Part shown: positions 23,035 to 33,330 of the stretch, in pieces
Numbering within the stretch: the first letter of the stretch is position 1
Layout: every line of letters begins with the position of its first letter
DNA from: Tanypteryx hageni
Lineage: Eukaryota; Arthropoda; Insecta; Odonata; Petaluridae
Assembly (NCBI GenBank): GCA_028673005.1
Contig: CM054114.1
Location: 12,679,108-12,743,107 of the forward strand
DNA: 64,000 nucleotides
Direction: 5' to 3'
Position numbers and translations under genes: made by a program
The notes under the pieces: model-generated
Told to the model about the DNA's origin: nothing
The model's input: only the letters and a program-made list of their open reading frames with translations
Databases searched by the model: none

Positions 23035-23053
23035 TCACTTTACGTTACTCTTT

Positions 23054-23088
23054 CGCTGAAGAAGGGCATAGGCCCGATAAGCTTGCGT
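23054..23088 (+). ncRNA. Hammerhead-like motif, decayed (second PLE end)
   Basis: Core CTGAAGA (23056-23062), one extra A, stem II GGGC/GCCC, then GATAAGCTT where GAAAGCTT stands in the left copy. Stem II has compensatory changes against the left copy (GGAA/TTCC), and the palindrome AAGCTT is kept. Stem I does not pair and the GAA is disrupted, so this copy should be inactive. Confidence 0.5.
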
Positions 23089-23248
23089 TTTGTATGTGTG
23101 CGTGTTTATTTACGTGAGTCTCTTCGACGCCACCAGTAGCCTGCCAACTTGGTCCCCAACTTGGTAAGTGTCCGCTGGGCATCCTTCAACACCTTGTTGC
23201 CACCCTCATCACTACCTTTTCTTTTCCTGAAGTTTATATATATATTCA

Positions 23249-23252
23249 CACA

Positions 23253-23342
<90 letters not shown>
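23249..23342. repeat. (AC)n then (AT)n microsatellite
   Basis: About 30 bases of AC repeats followed by about 60 bases of AT, directly after the right PLE end segment. Confidence 0.97.
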
Positions 23343-23346
<4 letters not shown>

Positions 23347-23842
23347 ATTCATGCAAATAAAGAAGCAATACTATTCTTTTTCGATGCATTATGTAGAATA
23401 ATCGTCTTCAAATTTGGCTTCGCCTAAAGAATATGAGAGTTACATTAAGACTTTCTATATACGTAGATACCGAACTTCTTGAATCACGCTTACATTTCAA
23501 GAAGCAGGATTCATCTTCCAAATCTTTTTAAACGACGGTTGCTACTACGTACGAAATACTATACGTCGTTTCTTCACGAACCGTCGGCGGTGAAGAAGTT
23601 TGCTCTGAAGTCTAAAGAAAATTTATTCGTTCGATGCCTTCAATCACACAGTCACAGACGACAGCAGGAGCGTCTATCTTACATTAGCATTCCAAAAGAG
23701 CGCAGACGATGACGGACCTTTATCTCTCTTTTTCCACGCGAAGTGAAATAAGAAGGGAAAGCAATCGACCGTTCATTTTCTATTAAAACCTTATTTCAAC
23801 CGAAGGAGAAGCGCAAAGGCCTCTCGGAATAACACTTCAGCC

Positions 23843-24430
23843 GAATTTCCCTCCTCCCTCCTTTCGCCCTCCTTCCTCTATCTCTTCATTATCCCCTACC
23901 CTCTCCTGCCCCTCCCTCCCTCCTCCCCCTCCCTCCATCCTTCCCCTCCCTCCCTCCTCCCCCTCCCTCCATCCTTCCCCTCCCTCCATCCTTCCCCTCC
24001 CTCCCTCCTCCCCTCCCTCCCTCCTCCCCCTCCCTCCCTCCTCCCCTACCCTCCCTCCTCCCCTCCCCCCTCCCTTCCTCCTCCTCATCCGTCCTTCCTC
24101 CCCTCCCTTCCTCCTCCCCTCCCTCCTTCCCCTTCCTTCCCATCCCTCCTCCCTACTCCCCCACCCCTCCCTCCCTCCTTCTCATCCATCCCTCCCCCCT
24201 CCTCCCCCTCCCTTCTCCTCCCTCCTTTTCTTCCTCCCTCTATCTATCCATTCCTCCTCCCCATCCCTTCCACCTCCCCTCCCTCCCACCTCCCCCTCCC
24301 CCCCACCTCCCCCTCCCTCCCTCCTCCATCCCCACCCTCCCTCCTTCCTTCGCCTCCCTCCCTATTTCTCCTCCCTCACCTTCTCCTCCCTCCTTTTCTC
24401 CCATTTTCCATCTCTTTCCACCTCCGCACA
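23843..24430. repeat. Polypyrimidine minisatellite (CCCTCCCTCCTCC type)
   Basis: Nearly 600 bases of irregular CCTCC/CCCTCC/CCATCCTT units, strongly pyrimidine on the plus strand. Minus-strand Gly/Glu/Arg-rich frames over it are translations of the repeat. The G-rich strand could form non-B structures. A CT run lies further on, at 24641-24667. Confidence 0.93.
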
Positions 24431-24763
24431 TCCATCCCTTACAGACCTCCAGACGCACGAAAGAAAGGAACCTTTAACAGCGGGCAACTCCGCACTCAAT
24501 CTTCCCCTCGCCCATTCCCCGTGGAACACATCATCCGCATTTCGCGGACGGGAACCCCTTTCGAGTGTGCCAATCACAGCGGCGTGAAAAGGCGCGCCAC
24601 CACTCCCTTCGTTTCCAACCCTCTCTCTGCCCCTCCCTAATATCTCTCTCTCTCTCTCTCTCTCTCGCGTTATAGAGTTTTCCATCCGTTGTATGGCGCT
24701 CTATGCGTCTGCATGAGTGAGCGAGCGTGTGTGTGTGTGGCTTTATGCCAGGGGGAGATTGGA

Positions 24764-25040
24764 TTAGATATGGTCTTTATTTGGGGTGAGATTGAGACTG
24801 GGAAGTCCCATCTTTCACCTTATCTCTATTCATGACACAAATCTAATAATACATTCAAGAATTAACAATAATATAATAATAATAGAATAATTGTAAAAAA
24901 ATAATAATTGTGTGGGAAAAATAACAAAAAAACTCACTGCAGGAATACACCCACATAGAATGGGGGTAAGAAAATCCTGTTAAACATATTAAAGCTCACT
25001 AAACAAATCATCATATGTTGCAATATAATATACTATAATA
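24764..25040 (+). repeat. GAGATTGAGAC dispersed repeat, copy 1
   Basis: Begins TGGTCTTTATTTGGGGTGAG, continues ATTGAGACTGGGAAGTCCCA, and includes TGTGGGAAAAATA and CACTGCAGGAA.ACACCCAC. The same blocks in order occur at 55576-55850. Short related pieces lie in the polypurine block near 37747 and 37925. No coding potential; family unknown. Confidence 0.7.
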
Positions 25041-25169
25041 TAACCATGCGTAAATATAACCACACAGAGGCAGAGACAGAGAAGGTAGAGAGGAATAGAG
25101 AATAAAGAGGGAGAGAAAGGATGATGGGAAGACCTATCTTGTGCTATTTTTCAGGGAAATTCATTAAGC

Positions 25170-25599
25170 CAGCGTTTCCCAACCGGTGGTTCGCGTACCC
25201 TTAGGGGTTTGCGAGAAAAATTTGGCAATGGCGTCTTTTTCACTTTCTTGGTTCCATAATTTTTACCAATATTTTAATTTATTTCAAATTAATTGCATGG
25301 TTTTATTTTAAATTTTTTCTTATGCATCAAGAATTATTTTACAGGGTACTAACTAGAAACTCATGGCAATATCAGAGAGTCTGATTTTATTGTAAACGTT
25401 TACATACTACGTGCTATATTAACTTTTTATTTTTCATGAATTAAACGCGTTCAAAAAGAATTGTTTTTACAAAATTTAGTCTCCATTATAATAAGGAGTT
25501 CGCCGCCAAAACTGTTGCAACTCAAGGGGTTAACAGGTTCGCGACGAGAAATAGGTTAGCTCAAGGGGTTCGCGAAGTGAAAAAGGTTGGGAACCGCTG
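25170..25599. mobile_element. Non-autonomous hAT element (430 bp)
   Basis: Left end CAGCGTTTCCCAACC; reverse complement of the right end CAGCGGTTCCCAACC. GGTTCGCG-type subterminal repeats lie at both ends. It is flanked by the direct repeat TCATTAAGC at 25161-25169 and 25600-25608. This is 9 bases, so an 8-bp hAT TSD plus a chance match is likely. It contains no transposase fragment. Confidence 0.88.
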
Positions 25600-25608
25600 T
25601 CATTAAGC

Positions 25609-27232
25609 AATACAAATAACCGTTAGATTATGCATTGGGTCGTAAATATTTTTGGAATATAAACAGGTTGATATTAGAAACGTGGCGAGAGGCGAATTAA
25701 AGCGAGAAATATGTACACACATAGTTATTTTTAACAAACCGGAAAGCTTGATTCAGTTGTTTTATTGTCCGTGGCGGATGGCTGGCGTATCAGTTCGTTA
25801 GTTAAAAGAATAGGATATTATGCGTATGACTCAATAAAGAATTAAATCTGTGGAAGCGGAGGGGGTGGGGGAGGGGGGAAGAGGGATTTTGGGGGGGGGG
25901 GGCGCACTTCCCGCAGCGAGGGAGTCCCACGCGGAGCGGCGGCCCTCACTCCGCCGGCGGTCTCTTCCGGTAAAAAAATGACGGATGGGAATATGGCGGG
26001 AGGCCACCTCTGCGTCCCCGTGTTTTTCATCTAGTCATCCGGAGAATAACTCATTCCGCGCGAAAGGTCGGCGGGGGATTCTATTACGGACGAGACCGGC
26101 ACCGACGTTAATGTCCCTCTTAAAATCTTCGGTATCCAGGGACAATTTGTTTCTTTTTGGCAGGTAATAGCCGTCGGCCAATGCATGCTTTCTAAACAAT
26201 CCAAGAATATAATATCAACGGGCCCGCATAAGGTTAGGGACGAGGAATCAAATTGTCATCTCGAAATTTATTGGCTTTCAAAGTAAATTTGATCAAAGAA
26301 AAGTTGTATCGGTCTGCAGGTGATATTTGTCTTCTATAGAAGGGTTCTCGTAATTTTAAAAAATTTTTGCCGAAGAGTAGTTTTACTCACCAAATGTAAA
26401 ATCTAAATTTTTATAAAATAATAATTGATCGCTTTGTCTTTTGGCGTAAGCAGCATATAACGCATATCCGGCGCGGCCATATAAATTTTATTACCGAATG
26501 ACTCTCGTTATTTTTCACTCTTTCGCAAAAGAATTAACGACCATTTTTTATGAAATATTGTCATTTTACTGAATCACGAATTCTTAATTTTTAAAAAACA
26601 TTTCAATTTTATTGGACTGATTCCTTGCGAAAAAGGCCGAGATTAATATTTTTGCCGAACACCATTAAGATAAACACTACATAAAAAACTGATATGTATG
26701 TTGTTTTCCTGGATTAATTCACTGTTACAAAAGACGAAATAAGTGTTGTTTGTCTCATATTTTAACCATGATATATATACAAACCTTTTATTTCATTTAC
26801 GCACTAGTGATTTATGTGGTATTTTCTCCGCCATCATAAACGGTTTCGTGGTGAAATGATTTTTCATTTACTCGGCGGGAAACAAACCATTAGAGCGGCC
26901 ATGTTGTTCATCGGAAAGCCTATTTACTATTGAAAAGCACGAAGCACACTCATTTTGAAGCCACCAAGCGAGAAATCGGAATAATGGGAAGTTAATTTAC
27001 CTTAGCTTCCAATTTCATCGTTGTTGACGTTCAGCTGTTTCTAAGCTTTTCGTTTATGGGCTCGCTAATTCGTGGCGGCCCCGATACGTATTATTTTCCA
27101 AATTAAACTGTTACTGTTGGTGATAAACGTCTCTCTCCATTCCGTGGCAGTTTAAATCGTCACAGTTACTTTACTTTCCGATTCCCATAGATACGTCGTT
27201 ACTCTCCTTTCTCCCCTTTATCTCCTTTCTCC
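25609..27232. other. Spacer with a G-run
   Basis: A G-rich run at about 25857-25902 contains several runs of 4-12 G and could form a quadruplex. Otherwise AT-rich sequence without a recognised gene or element. Confidence 0.5.
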
Positions 27233-27540
27233 CATTTCGTGGGTAAACTACGGCCCGCGGGCCACATCAGGCTCGCGAGAGCATTGTATACGGCCCGCGA
27301 TGTCATTTTGAAAGCCAACCGTGAAGTATAATACAGGTAATTTCGTATTTCTCTGTTAAAATTAAGGTCTGCAAACCTATTCTAATGAAGTTAAGACGTT
27401 AAGATATTATTAATTATAGATATTCGCTGATAGGGTACTTCGCGTTCTCTCAAGTAACTTCCAATGTGAACCCTAATGCCATGGCACTACATTACCAGGT
27501 AGGTCGTTGCTCATCTCGGGCGAGCGTCGCTTCGAGCGTG

Positions 27541-27548
27541 TGACGTCA
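27541..27548. promoter_or_regulatory. CRE palindrome TGACGTCA upstream of THAP exon
   Basis: A perfect CRE/ATF-type palindrome within GTGACGTCAC about 105 bases before the ATG of the THAP exon. Another TGACGTCA lies near the right end (28770-28777) and one at 32638-32645 in related sequence. It may be a promoter element of the transposon; binding is not shown. Confidence 0.4.
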
Positions 27549-27652
27549 CATAGCATCCAGATTGCGCTTACCGCCTATGATTTAGCATTGACTGTGGTCG
27601 CGGGTTTGGAAAATGATTACGTTTTCTCTTGAACTCAGGATTTCTCAGTGAA

Positions 27653-27802
27653 ATGTCGTTTTGTGCGGTATTTGGTTGTAGTAACAGTTACAAAAATTGT
27701 AATGGTAGGGTGAGATTTTTTCGATTTCCCCAAGAAAAAAGTCCATTCAAAAAACGTGGATTCGAGCATGCCGGAGAAGAGACAACATAAACGTGAACTC
27801 AG
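27653..27802 (+). pseudogene. THAP zinc-finger exon of a hAT-type transposase, frameshifted
   Basis: From the ATG at 27653 the frame reads MSFCAVFGCSNSYKNCNGRV and RFFRFPQEK, the N-terminal half of a THAP DNA-binding domain (C-x4-C and F-x-F-P). A one-base shift in the A-run near 27737 breaks the frame, which then ends at 27790. In the corrected frame the next residues are WIRACRRRDNINVNS, the conserved W and basic part of THAP. A consensus donor CAG/GTAAGA lies at 27800-27808. The later C-x2-H pair would be in a following exon, which is not seen. THAP fused to hAT transposase is known from P52rIPK/THAP0-like proteins. Confidence 0.8.
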
Positions 27803-28931
27803 GTAAGAACAGGTATTATTTGGTTTAAAAACTTGGTACACTTATTAATGGGATCATGAGGATGTGCACCTCGGGGCCAGAATTTTTATTTTTGGTGGAA
27901 GGAGTGTGCCATTTTTCCATAAGATAACACATAAAAATCGATTTTTCGATTTAAAGACTTTAAGTCTTTTACAAATTAAAATTAGAAACAACTTTGGAGC
28001 TATACCGTTTTAAATAAAAATACGTAACGAGATTGTATTGACGCCTTAATCCTTATATGTTACGTTAAGGAATGCAGGCTTTGAATGCTTTAATACGAGA
28101 GAGAGGAAGAAATAAAGGAGAGAGAGAGACAAAGTTAAATGTTCCATAGATTTAAAATAATTTTGGACGTAAAATAATTGTATACCGTAATGTATTTCTT
28201 TGTCATGCAATTTCTATTCGCCCATAACTATTTTTACTCTCTGGAACACACAATTATGTGAATTTTGTATTTATTGTTTACTTTTTAGTTAAAAGTTGGT
28301 TTCGTTAATTTTTTTATTTCAATTTGAACTTAATTCACGCATACTAGTCATATTTGACGGGCAATTACGCTAGTGAGTGAGAAAAAACACCAGTATGTAC
28401 GCGAAATTCGAAGAAATCAATTATGAAAAGAACTGAAAAGTTAACTTGGGAAAAATCGGCCTTTGAGTGAGAATCGAACGGGAAATGAAGCCCTTCTCTT
28501 TGAGATGAGTCCGAGACCTTTCTTAGAAGTCTTTTCCTTTCGTCGAAGTTCCCTTGATGCCGAACGTTCTTAACAAACTTGAAATTTTCCTGATTCCGGT
28601 AATTCGTTAAAAAATCATTGTATTAACGTCCCGGGATTTCATAGCATGACTTATAAATGTATTATTTATAATAACGAAGGGTGAAGAAATAAAAAGACGG
28701 ATGTCAGCAGCCGATTTACGTTAGTTTTTATACAAATTTTAAGCTTCCCCCTACAAAGTGGAAACCACCTGACGTCATGCGCGAACTGGACGCGTTTTCG
28801 TCCACCGGAACGACCTTCCTGGTATTGTATTACCATGCCTAATGCGGCCCTTCGAAGCATTTGAATCTGTTAATGCGGCCCGCACAAGCACCCGCAACTG
28901 CTAAAACCCGTAAAAGGTTTGCCCACCCCTG

Positions 28932-29739
28932 GTATAGACACCAAAAAACTCATTTTGGAAATTATACCTTCAATACATAATTCACGTCATTATGAATAAA
29001 GAATGGTGCAAGCAGGGACGCATCTGGGGTCGAACCCCGCTCTCTGAGAGAGATACAGAAAGACACTCTGGGGTGGCATACGCCGCCGGGAATTTATAAT
29101 ATTTTTAGAGCATGTACGTATAACTTCATGAATTGAATTGTTCGTGGATGCGAGAGGCCCAATACGTACCCTTCGGGCCCCAATCCATGCGTTCTGGACG
29201 AGGACCATCCCTCCGGGGAACGCACCGGATCGACTGTAATTCCCCGGACCGGGAAGTGGGGAATGGGGGGGAGGTGGGTATATCGCGAGAGGGGAGGGAG
29301 GTAGGGGAGAAGGGAAAAGTAACGAAGTTAGGGAAGTGGAAGGAGAGGGGAATGGGAGACATTTCGGAGAGGCCCGGATGGTTGGAAGGAGGGAAATGAT
29401 TGCCTATACACGAGGAAGGACTCGTGTAAGAGTCGCAGCAAATGAGCGCGTTTGTCATTCTCAATGTGGTTTTTGCGGATGGATGGGGGAGAGAGTGTTT
29501 CCGGAGAGAGAAGGGAGTGTGGTATTTTCTTTTTGTAAAAATCCGTGTTGGAGGGAAAGGAATTCTTAATGAATCTCTTTCTTTCTCCCTTCGGATCGAC
29601 CGTTGAGGTGAAGTCATACGACAGAGAGAGAGACGGGTCATCTTTTATTCTCTGCTATATCCTTCTCTCTCCCCCTCTTTCCTTTTCTCCCCGTCTCTCT
29701 TTCTCCCTCTCTCACTGCTTCCAATTTTACTTTCACCAT
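28932..29739. other. Spacer with tRNA-like B box and purine-rich patch
   Basis: A minus-strand GGGGTTCGACCCC B-box-like palindrome lies near 29030 without a matching A box. A G/A-rich patch follows at 29255-29400, then CT-rich sequence at 29655-29715. No gene recognised. Confidence 0.45.
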
Positions 29740-30620
29740 AATATGTTTGGGGTAAAGTATGTTTTCATGAAAAAAATCGATTTCAAGATTTTAACGGAAA
29801 TACACGTTTTGAGGTCCCCTGAACACGTTTTGACCATTTCTCGATGATGGCTGTGTGTGTGTATGTGATAGAAATTTTGTGGGCGCTCTAATTCAAAAAC
29901 TATTAATCAGATCCATGCGAAATTTTATATTTGGATTTTTTGTTAAAACCTCAAGAGTTGATTAGGTTTTGGTTAAACTCGGTCTACCGTAAGTGGGTGT
30001 TTACTCCAGTAACTTATCCGTTTTTACTTTCTCCATGCGTAGTATAGGGGAAAATATTGTTTTCAGGAAAAAAATCGATTTCAAGATTTCAACGGAAATA
30101 CGCGTTTTGAGGTCCCCTGAACACGTTTTGACCATTTCTCGATGATGGCTGTGTGTGTGTATGTGATAGAAATTTTGTGGGCGCTCTAATTCAAAAACTA
30201 TTAATCAGATCCATGCGAAATTTTATATTTGGCTTTTTTGTTAAAACCTCAAGAGTTGATTAGGTTTTGGTTAAACTCGGTCTACCGTAAGTGGGTGTTT
30301 ACTCCAGTAACTTATCCGTTTTTACTTTCTCCATGCGTAGTATAGGGGAAAATATTGTTTTCAGGAAAAAATCGATTTCGAGATTCAACGGAAATACACG
30401 TTTCGAGGTCCCCTGAACACGTTTAGAGAATTTTCTCGATGTCTGTGTGTGTGTGTGTATGTGAAAACATTTTTGTGGGTGTTCTAACTTAAAAACTATT
30501 AATCAGGTCATTGCGAAATTTTATATTTAACATTTTTATAAAAGTCAGAAGAACTGATTAGTTTTTGGCAAAAATCCGTCAACCGAAAGTGGGTGTTTAC
30601 TCTTGTCACATCCGTTATTT
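29740..30620 (+). repeat. Composite tandem repeat, three B units (copy 2)
   Basis: Three tandem units of about 298 bases begin near 29766, 30064 and 30361 at AAAATCGATTTC(A/G)AGATT. Each carries CACGTTTTGACCATTTCTCG, a GT run, TTTTGTGGGCGCTCTAATTC and GTGGGTGTTTACTC. Units 1 and 2 are almost identical; unit 3 is more diverged. The array matches 14561-15185 in reverse. Confidence 0.9.
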
Positions 30621-30684
30621 TGAAATATTTGCCTTGAGGCAGAACACCTCATGATGATGATGATATGTAAAAATGTACTCGAAT

Positions 30685-30719
30685 AAAGGTTGTAGGAAAT
30701 TTAATTTCCTACAACCTTT
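30685..30719. repeat. Perfect 35-bp palindrome
   Basis: Two 17-base arms (AAAGGTTGTAGGAAATT and its exact reverse complement) flank one central T. It lies at the border between the B-unit array and the A unit. Decayed versions occupy the equivalent borders near 14136-14170 and 14520-14560. Confidence 0.95.
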
Positions 30720-31090
30720 GTTTGATACATATTTCCATATAATGCATTATTTAAGAGATATCATGTATTTACTGCTGCCACCACCACGACACCTACCGAC
30801 GACTATTGTTAACAATTGACGCTTATTTACGTCTTAGTAACGCTCCTTTTTATTTTCTTAATTGTTGGAGCTTTGTGGCTATATCCAATGTGGCTATGGT
30901 TTGAGTTTGTTTTTGTAAGGTCTAAAATTTTCTCGCAGTTTCTTAAAATATTTATTACGTACTTCTGGCTAATTTATTGTAAGTACATATGCATATATTA
31001 CTATTTTATCTTACTATATTATAACCGCATTATCCTTTCTAACGCAAGTTATGTCAAAATTATTTCTTACTCTCGGATGAGCTTCTAACA
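30720..31090 (+). repeat. Composite tandem repeat, A unit (copy 2)
   Basis: One A unit, inverted relative to 13802-14560. Shared blocks include ATAATGCATTATTTAAGAGA, GCTGCCACCACCACGACACC, CCGACGACTATTGTTAACAA and CAATTGTTGGA-type sequence (here TTAATTGTTGGAGC). No coding potential. Confidence 0.8.
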
Positions 31091-31627
31091 GGAAATTTTG
31101 CAAACTGGTTGTTCATGACTTATAAACAAAGAAAAACTTATGAAAATGAGAAGTTTTTACGATTATGTATCCCAAATAAATTTTGAAAATAGGAAAAATT
31201 CCCATAAGATAAACATTGGAACATTGTTGCTATCAAGTACTTCTAAAGTGAACTTCCATTTTCCATTTGATTAACACGTAAATCAGTGTAAGACATCTTT
31301 CGTTTGCTTTTAAAAATTACGTTTAATTGTCTTAAAAATTAGAAACTTGAACCATCACTCTTAAGAGCCGTAATTGAATTTCTTTTCAGATGGAGTTGTT
31401 TCCGATACGGAATCGCGGTAATGCTCCCCAGTAAACTCTCCCTGGTAGGAGCGATTGTGAAATGAATAGTGTGGCTCGTGCCTTTCGAATGTGGCGACTG
31501 ACGCTAAGTGGTTGCTGATTTTTGTTATATAGCGTCTGAAAGCGATCGTTTTCTTCTGAAGGAAGAACGATGACTAATAGGTGCGATGCGTAATCTTATT
31601 TGCCCGCAATTTGGGATTATTCAAGAA

Positions 31628-31690
31628 AGTCGGGGGTGCCGGTGGTGTAGTGGTTAGGACGCTGGCTGCTACTCGCCCGATGCTTGAATA
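31628..31690 (+). mobile_element. SINE head fragment
   Basis: GGGGTGCCGGTGGTGTAGTG followed by GTTAGGACGCTGGC matches the tRNA-like head of the SINE at 7517. The B box and body are missing. Confidence 0.6.
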
Positions 31691-31808
31691 AAAAAAGTCA
31701 CCGGAGACATGTATTCAAGAAAGTCGTTCGGTCAATTGATCAAGTTGGATACACTGTTAAATACCTTGCACGTGATTGTCTCTCTGTTTCACTCACTATC
31801 ACCTACTG

Positions 31809-31832
31809 TTGATGAGGGCTTCGCCCTTGAAA
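31809..31832 (+). ncRNA. Hammerhead-like remnant
   Basis: TTGATGA, a perfect GGGC/GCCC stem with a TTC loop, two T, then GAAA. The order is that of a hammerhead core, but the first C is T, two bases intrude before GAAA, and stem I is not visible. Probably a decayed PLE end. Confidence 0.3.
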
Positions 31833-32053
31833 TGTGTTTATAGAATATCTTCCTTCTTCAAAATTTTTTTAGAGATCTGTGCGATTGAGTTTGAGTCGGT
31901 GTGTGTCCTCGAATTTAGCCTGAATCGTCGTTGTCGTGAGACGCGCAGAGCATCAGACATTTGTTTGAGATATCAAGTCCCTGGCGTGAAACAAAATATT
32001 TCAGTAAACTTGGTACCTCTAACATTTTTTTAAAAGGTTCCTACGGTTTAGGA

Positions 32054-32357
32054 CAGGGGTAGCCCGCGAGGACATGTTATGTGCCCCGGGATGCCATCAC
32101 GAAAGCAAACCGTAATATAAAATACAGATCATTTTATATTTGTAGCTTAAAATTATTGCCGGAAAACTATTTCCAATGATGTTATGGGAATAACATATTA
32201 TTGATTTTCACTAACATGATTCCTTGCATTATCTCAAATTACTTCTGATGTGAACCCGAACGTGGCCCGCCGAGGCATTTTCATCTGTTAATGTGGCCCG
32301 CCTAAGAAGGTGCAACTGTTAATGTGGCCAACCACGTGAAAAGTTTTCCCACTCCTG
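32054..32357. mobile_element. THAP-hAT-derived MITE (304 bp)
   Basis: Ends CAGGGGTAGCCCGC and, reversed, CAGGAGTGGGAAAAC. It is flanked by a perfect 8-bp TSD, GTTTAGGA, at 32046-32053 and 32358-32365. Internal blocks (CACGAAAGCAAACCGTAATA, GATGTGAACCC, GTGGCCCGCC) match both halves of the element at 27233-28931, so this is an internal-deletion derivative of the same family. Confidence 0.93.
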
Positions 32358-32639
32358 GTTTAGGAGTGTTTTTAAAGAATTTTTGTAAAAAATCTTCTAA
32401 TTTTCAGATATAAGACTGATAAAACATCAGTAGTTGGAACTTGTTTATTATGATGGATATATAATTTCGCCAATAAAAAATAATTTCTACGCCCGTAATA
32501 TTCATGTATTATACAGTATAGAATCTTTTATCCGGGAAGCTTGGGTTATAGGGATAGCCGGTTATCTGTCAATTCCGGTTATCTGGAATATCTTATCTTA
32601 TAATAATTTGTCGATTTTTGTCCGTCCGAAGCCTTTCTG

Positions 32640-33330
32640 ACGTCATCGACTACGGTGGCTCTTTTTAACGTGTTTGAACAAACTTCCCGATTAAATAGAA
32701 TTTTGAATTTTTGCACGAATACTCGATTTACATATTATATGGTGATGACGAAAAAATAAGTCCTGAGGTTGACTCCATTTCCCATAAGATAACACATAAA
32801 ATTATGCATTTGGACGTGCAGGCTTTAACTCTTTTTGATATTTAAATTAGAAAGAGTTAACCTTCAATCTTCGGATATAAGCTATTTTGAAGAAAAAATG
32901 ATCAAGTTTCTTATTTTGATCATCCTTTTTTGCTTACAGTTCGAAATCGCCCATTTAAAACGTTTAATGCACATATTTTGGAGAAATTTTGCCATTTCGA
33001 CAGGATTTTGCTTTGCCTAAAATTACATTGTTAGAACTCGAAATCCTATTGTTTTTTCAATCCTTATGGATGTAAACTTGCTTTGAATGCTTTAAATTCG
33101 AGAGAGAGAAGGAAGGAGAGGGAAATGATTTTCATAGTAACCAAAGTAAACAACATTCGCAAATTATTATATTGAAAGACAACTGAAAACGCATTTTTGT
33201 AAGAACATCAAAGTTATTTACGTTGTTTTAGTGAATAAATTCTTTTTTATTTTATGAGTACTGACTTTTTAATTATACAAAATCAAAGATTGCACAAAAA
33301 AAAACAAACTAATTTTCCGTTATTTCAGTA
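32640..33330 (+). repeat. Internal fragment related to the THAP-hAT element
   Basis: CATAAGATAACACATAAAA (near 32780) and GCTTTGAATGCTTTAA followed by CGAGAGAGAG (near 33082) match, in the same order, 27918 and 28079 inside the THAP-hAT element. Both surrounding segments are otherwise diverged. This is a decayed internal piece without visible ends and without a THAP exon. Confidence 0.5.

Larger units (their letters stand above)
20074..23240 (+). mobile_element. Penelope-like element, second family, interrupted by a hAT
   Basis: The element shows a repeated end segment (about 20074-20280 and 23035-23240; shared blocks include TTCGAC, GCTGGGC/CTGGGTTTCC, CAACACCTTGTTG and CTTTTCCT.AAG, then AT repeats). 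Between the ends are a GIY-YIG coding part (20353-21035) and a short 3' region. The direct repetition of the end segment is like a pLTR arrangement. Both end segments start with a hammerhead-like motif. A hAT element (21181-23026) splits the 3' region. The RT domain is absent, so the copy is 5' truncated. Confidence 0.75.
27233..28931 (+). mobile_element. THAP-hAT element, internally deleted relic
   Basis: The right end, reverse-complemented, reads CAGGGGTGGGCAAACC. The left end (CATTTCGTGGGTAAAC) is a decayed version and is followed by CGGCCCGCGGGCC. CGGCCCGC/GCGGCCCGC blocks occur near both ends, typical of one hAT group. Internal sequence matches the 304-bp MITE at 32054-32357. It contains one THAP exon and no RNase H-like domain. 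No TSD is detectable, so the left border is approximate. Confidence 0.75.

Noticed and set aside
23837..24143. Gly/Glu/Arg-rich frames on the minus strand.
   Set aside because: Translation of the CCCTCC-type polypyrimidine block.
29010..29050. tRNA gene or SINE on the minus strand, from a GGGGTTCGACCCC B box.
   Set aside because: No A box or acceptor pairing was found at the required distance.
30660..30720. CRISPR-like or short regularly spaced repeats.
   Set aside because: The repeats here are long transposon-type tandem units and one palindrome in eukaryotic DNA; there is no spacer structure.
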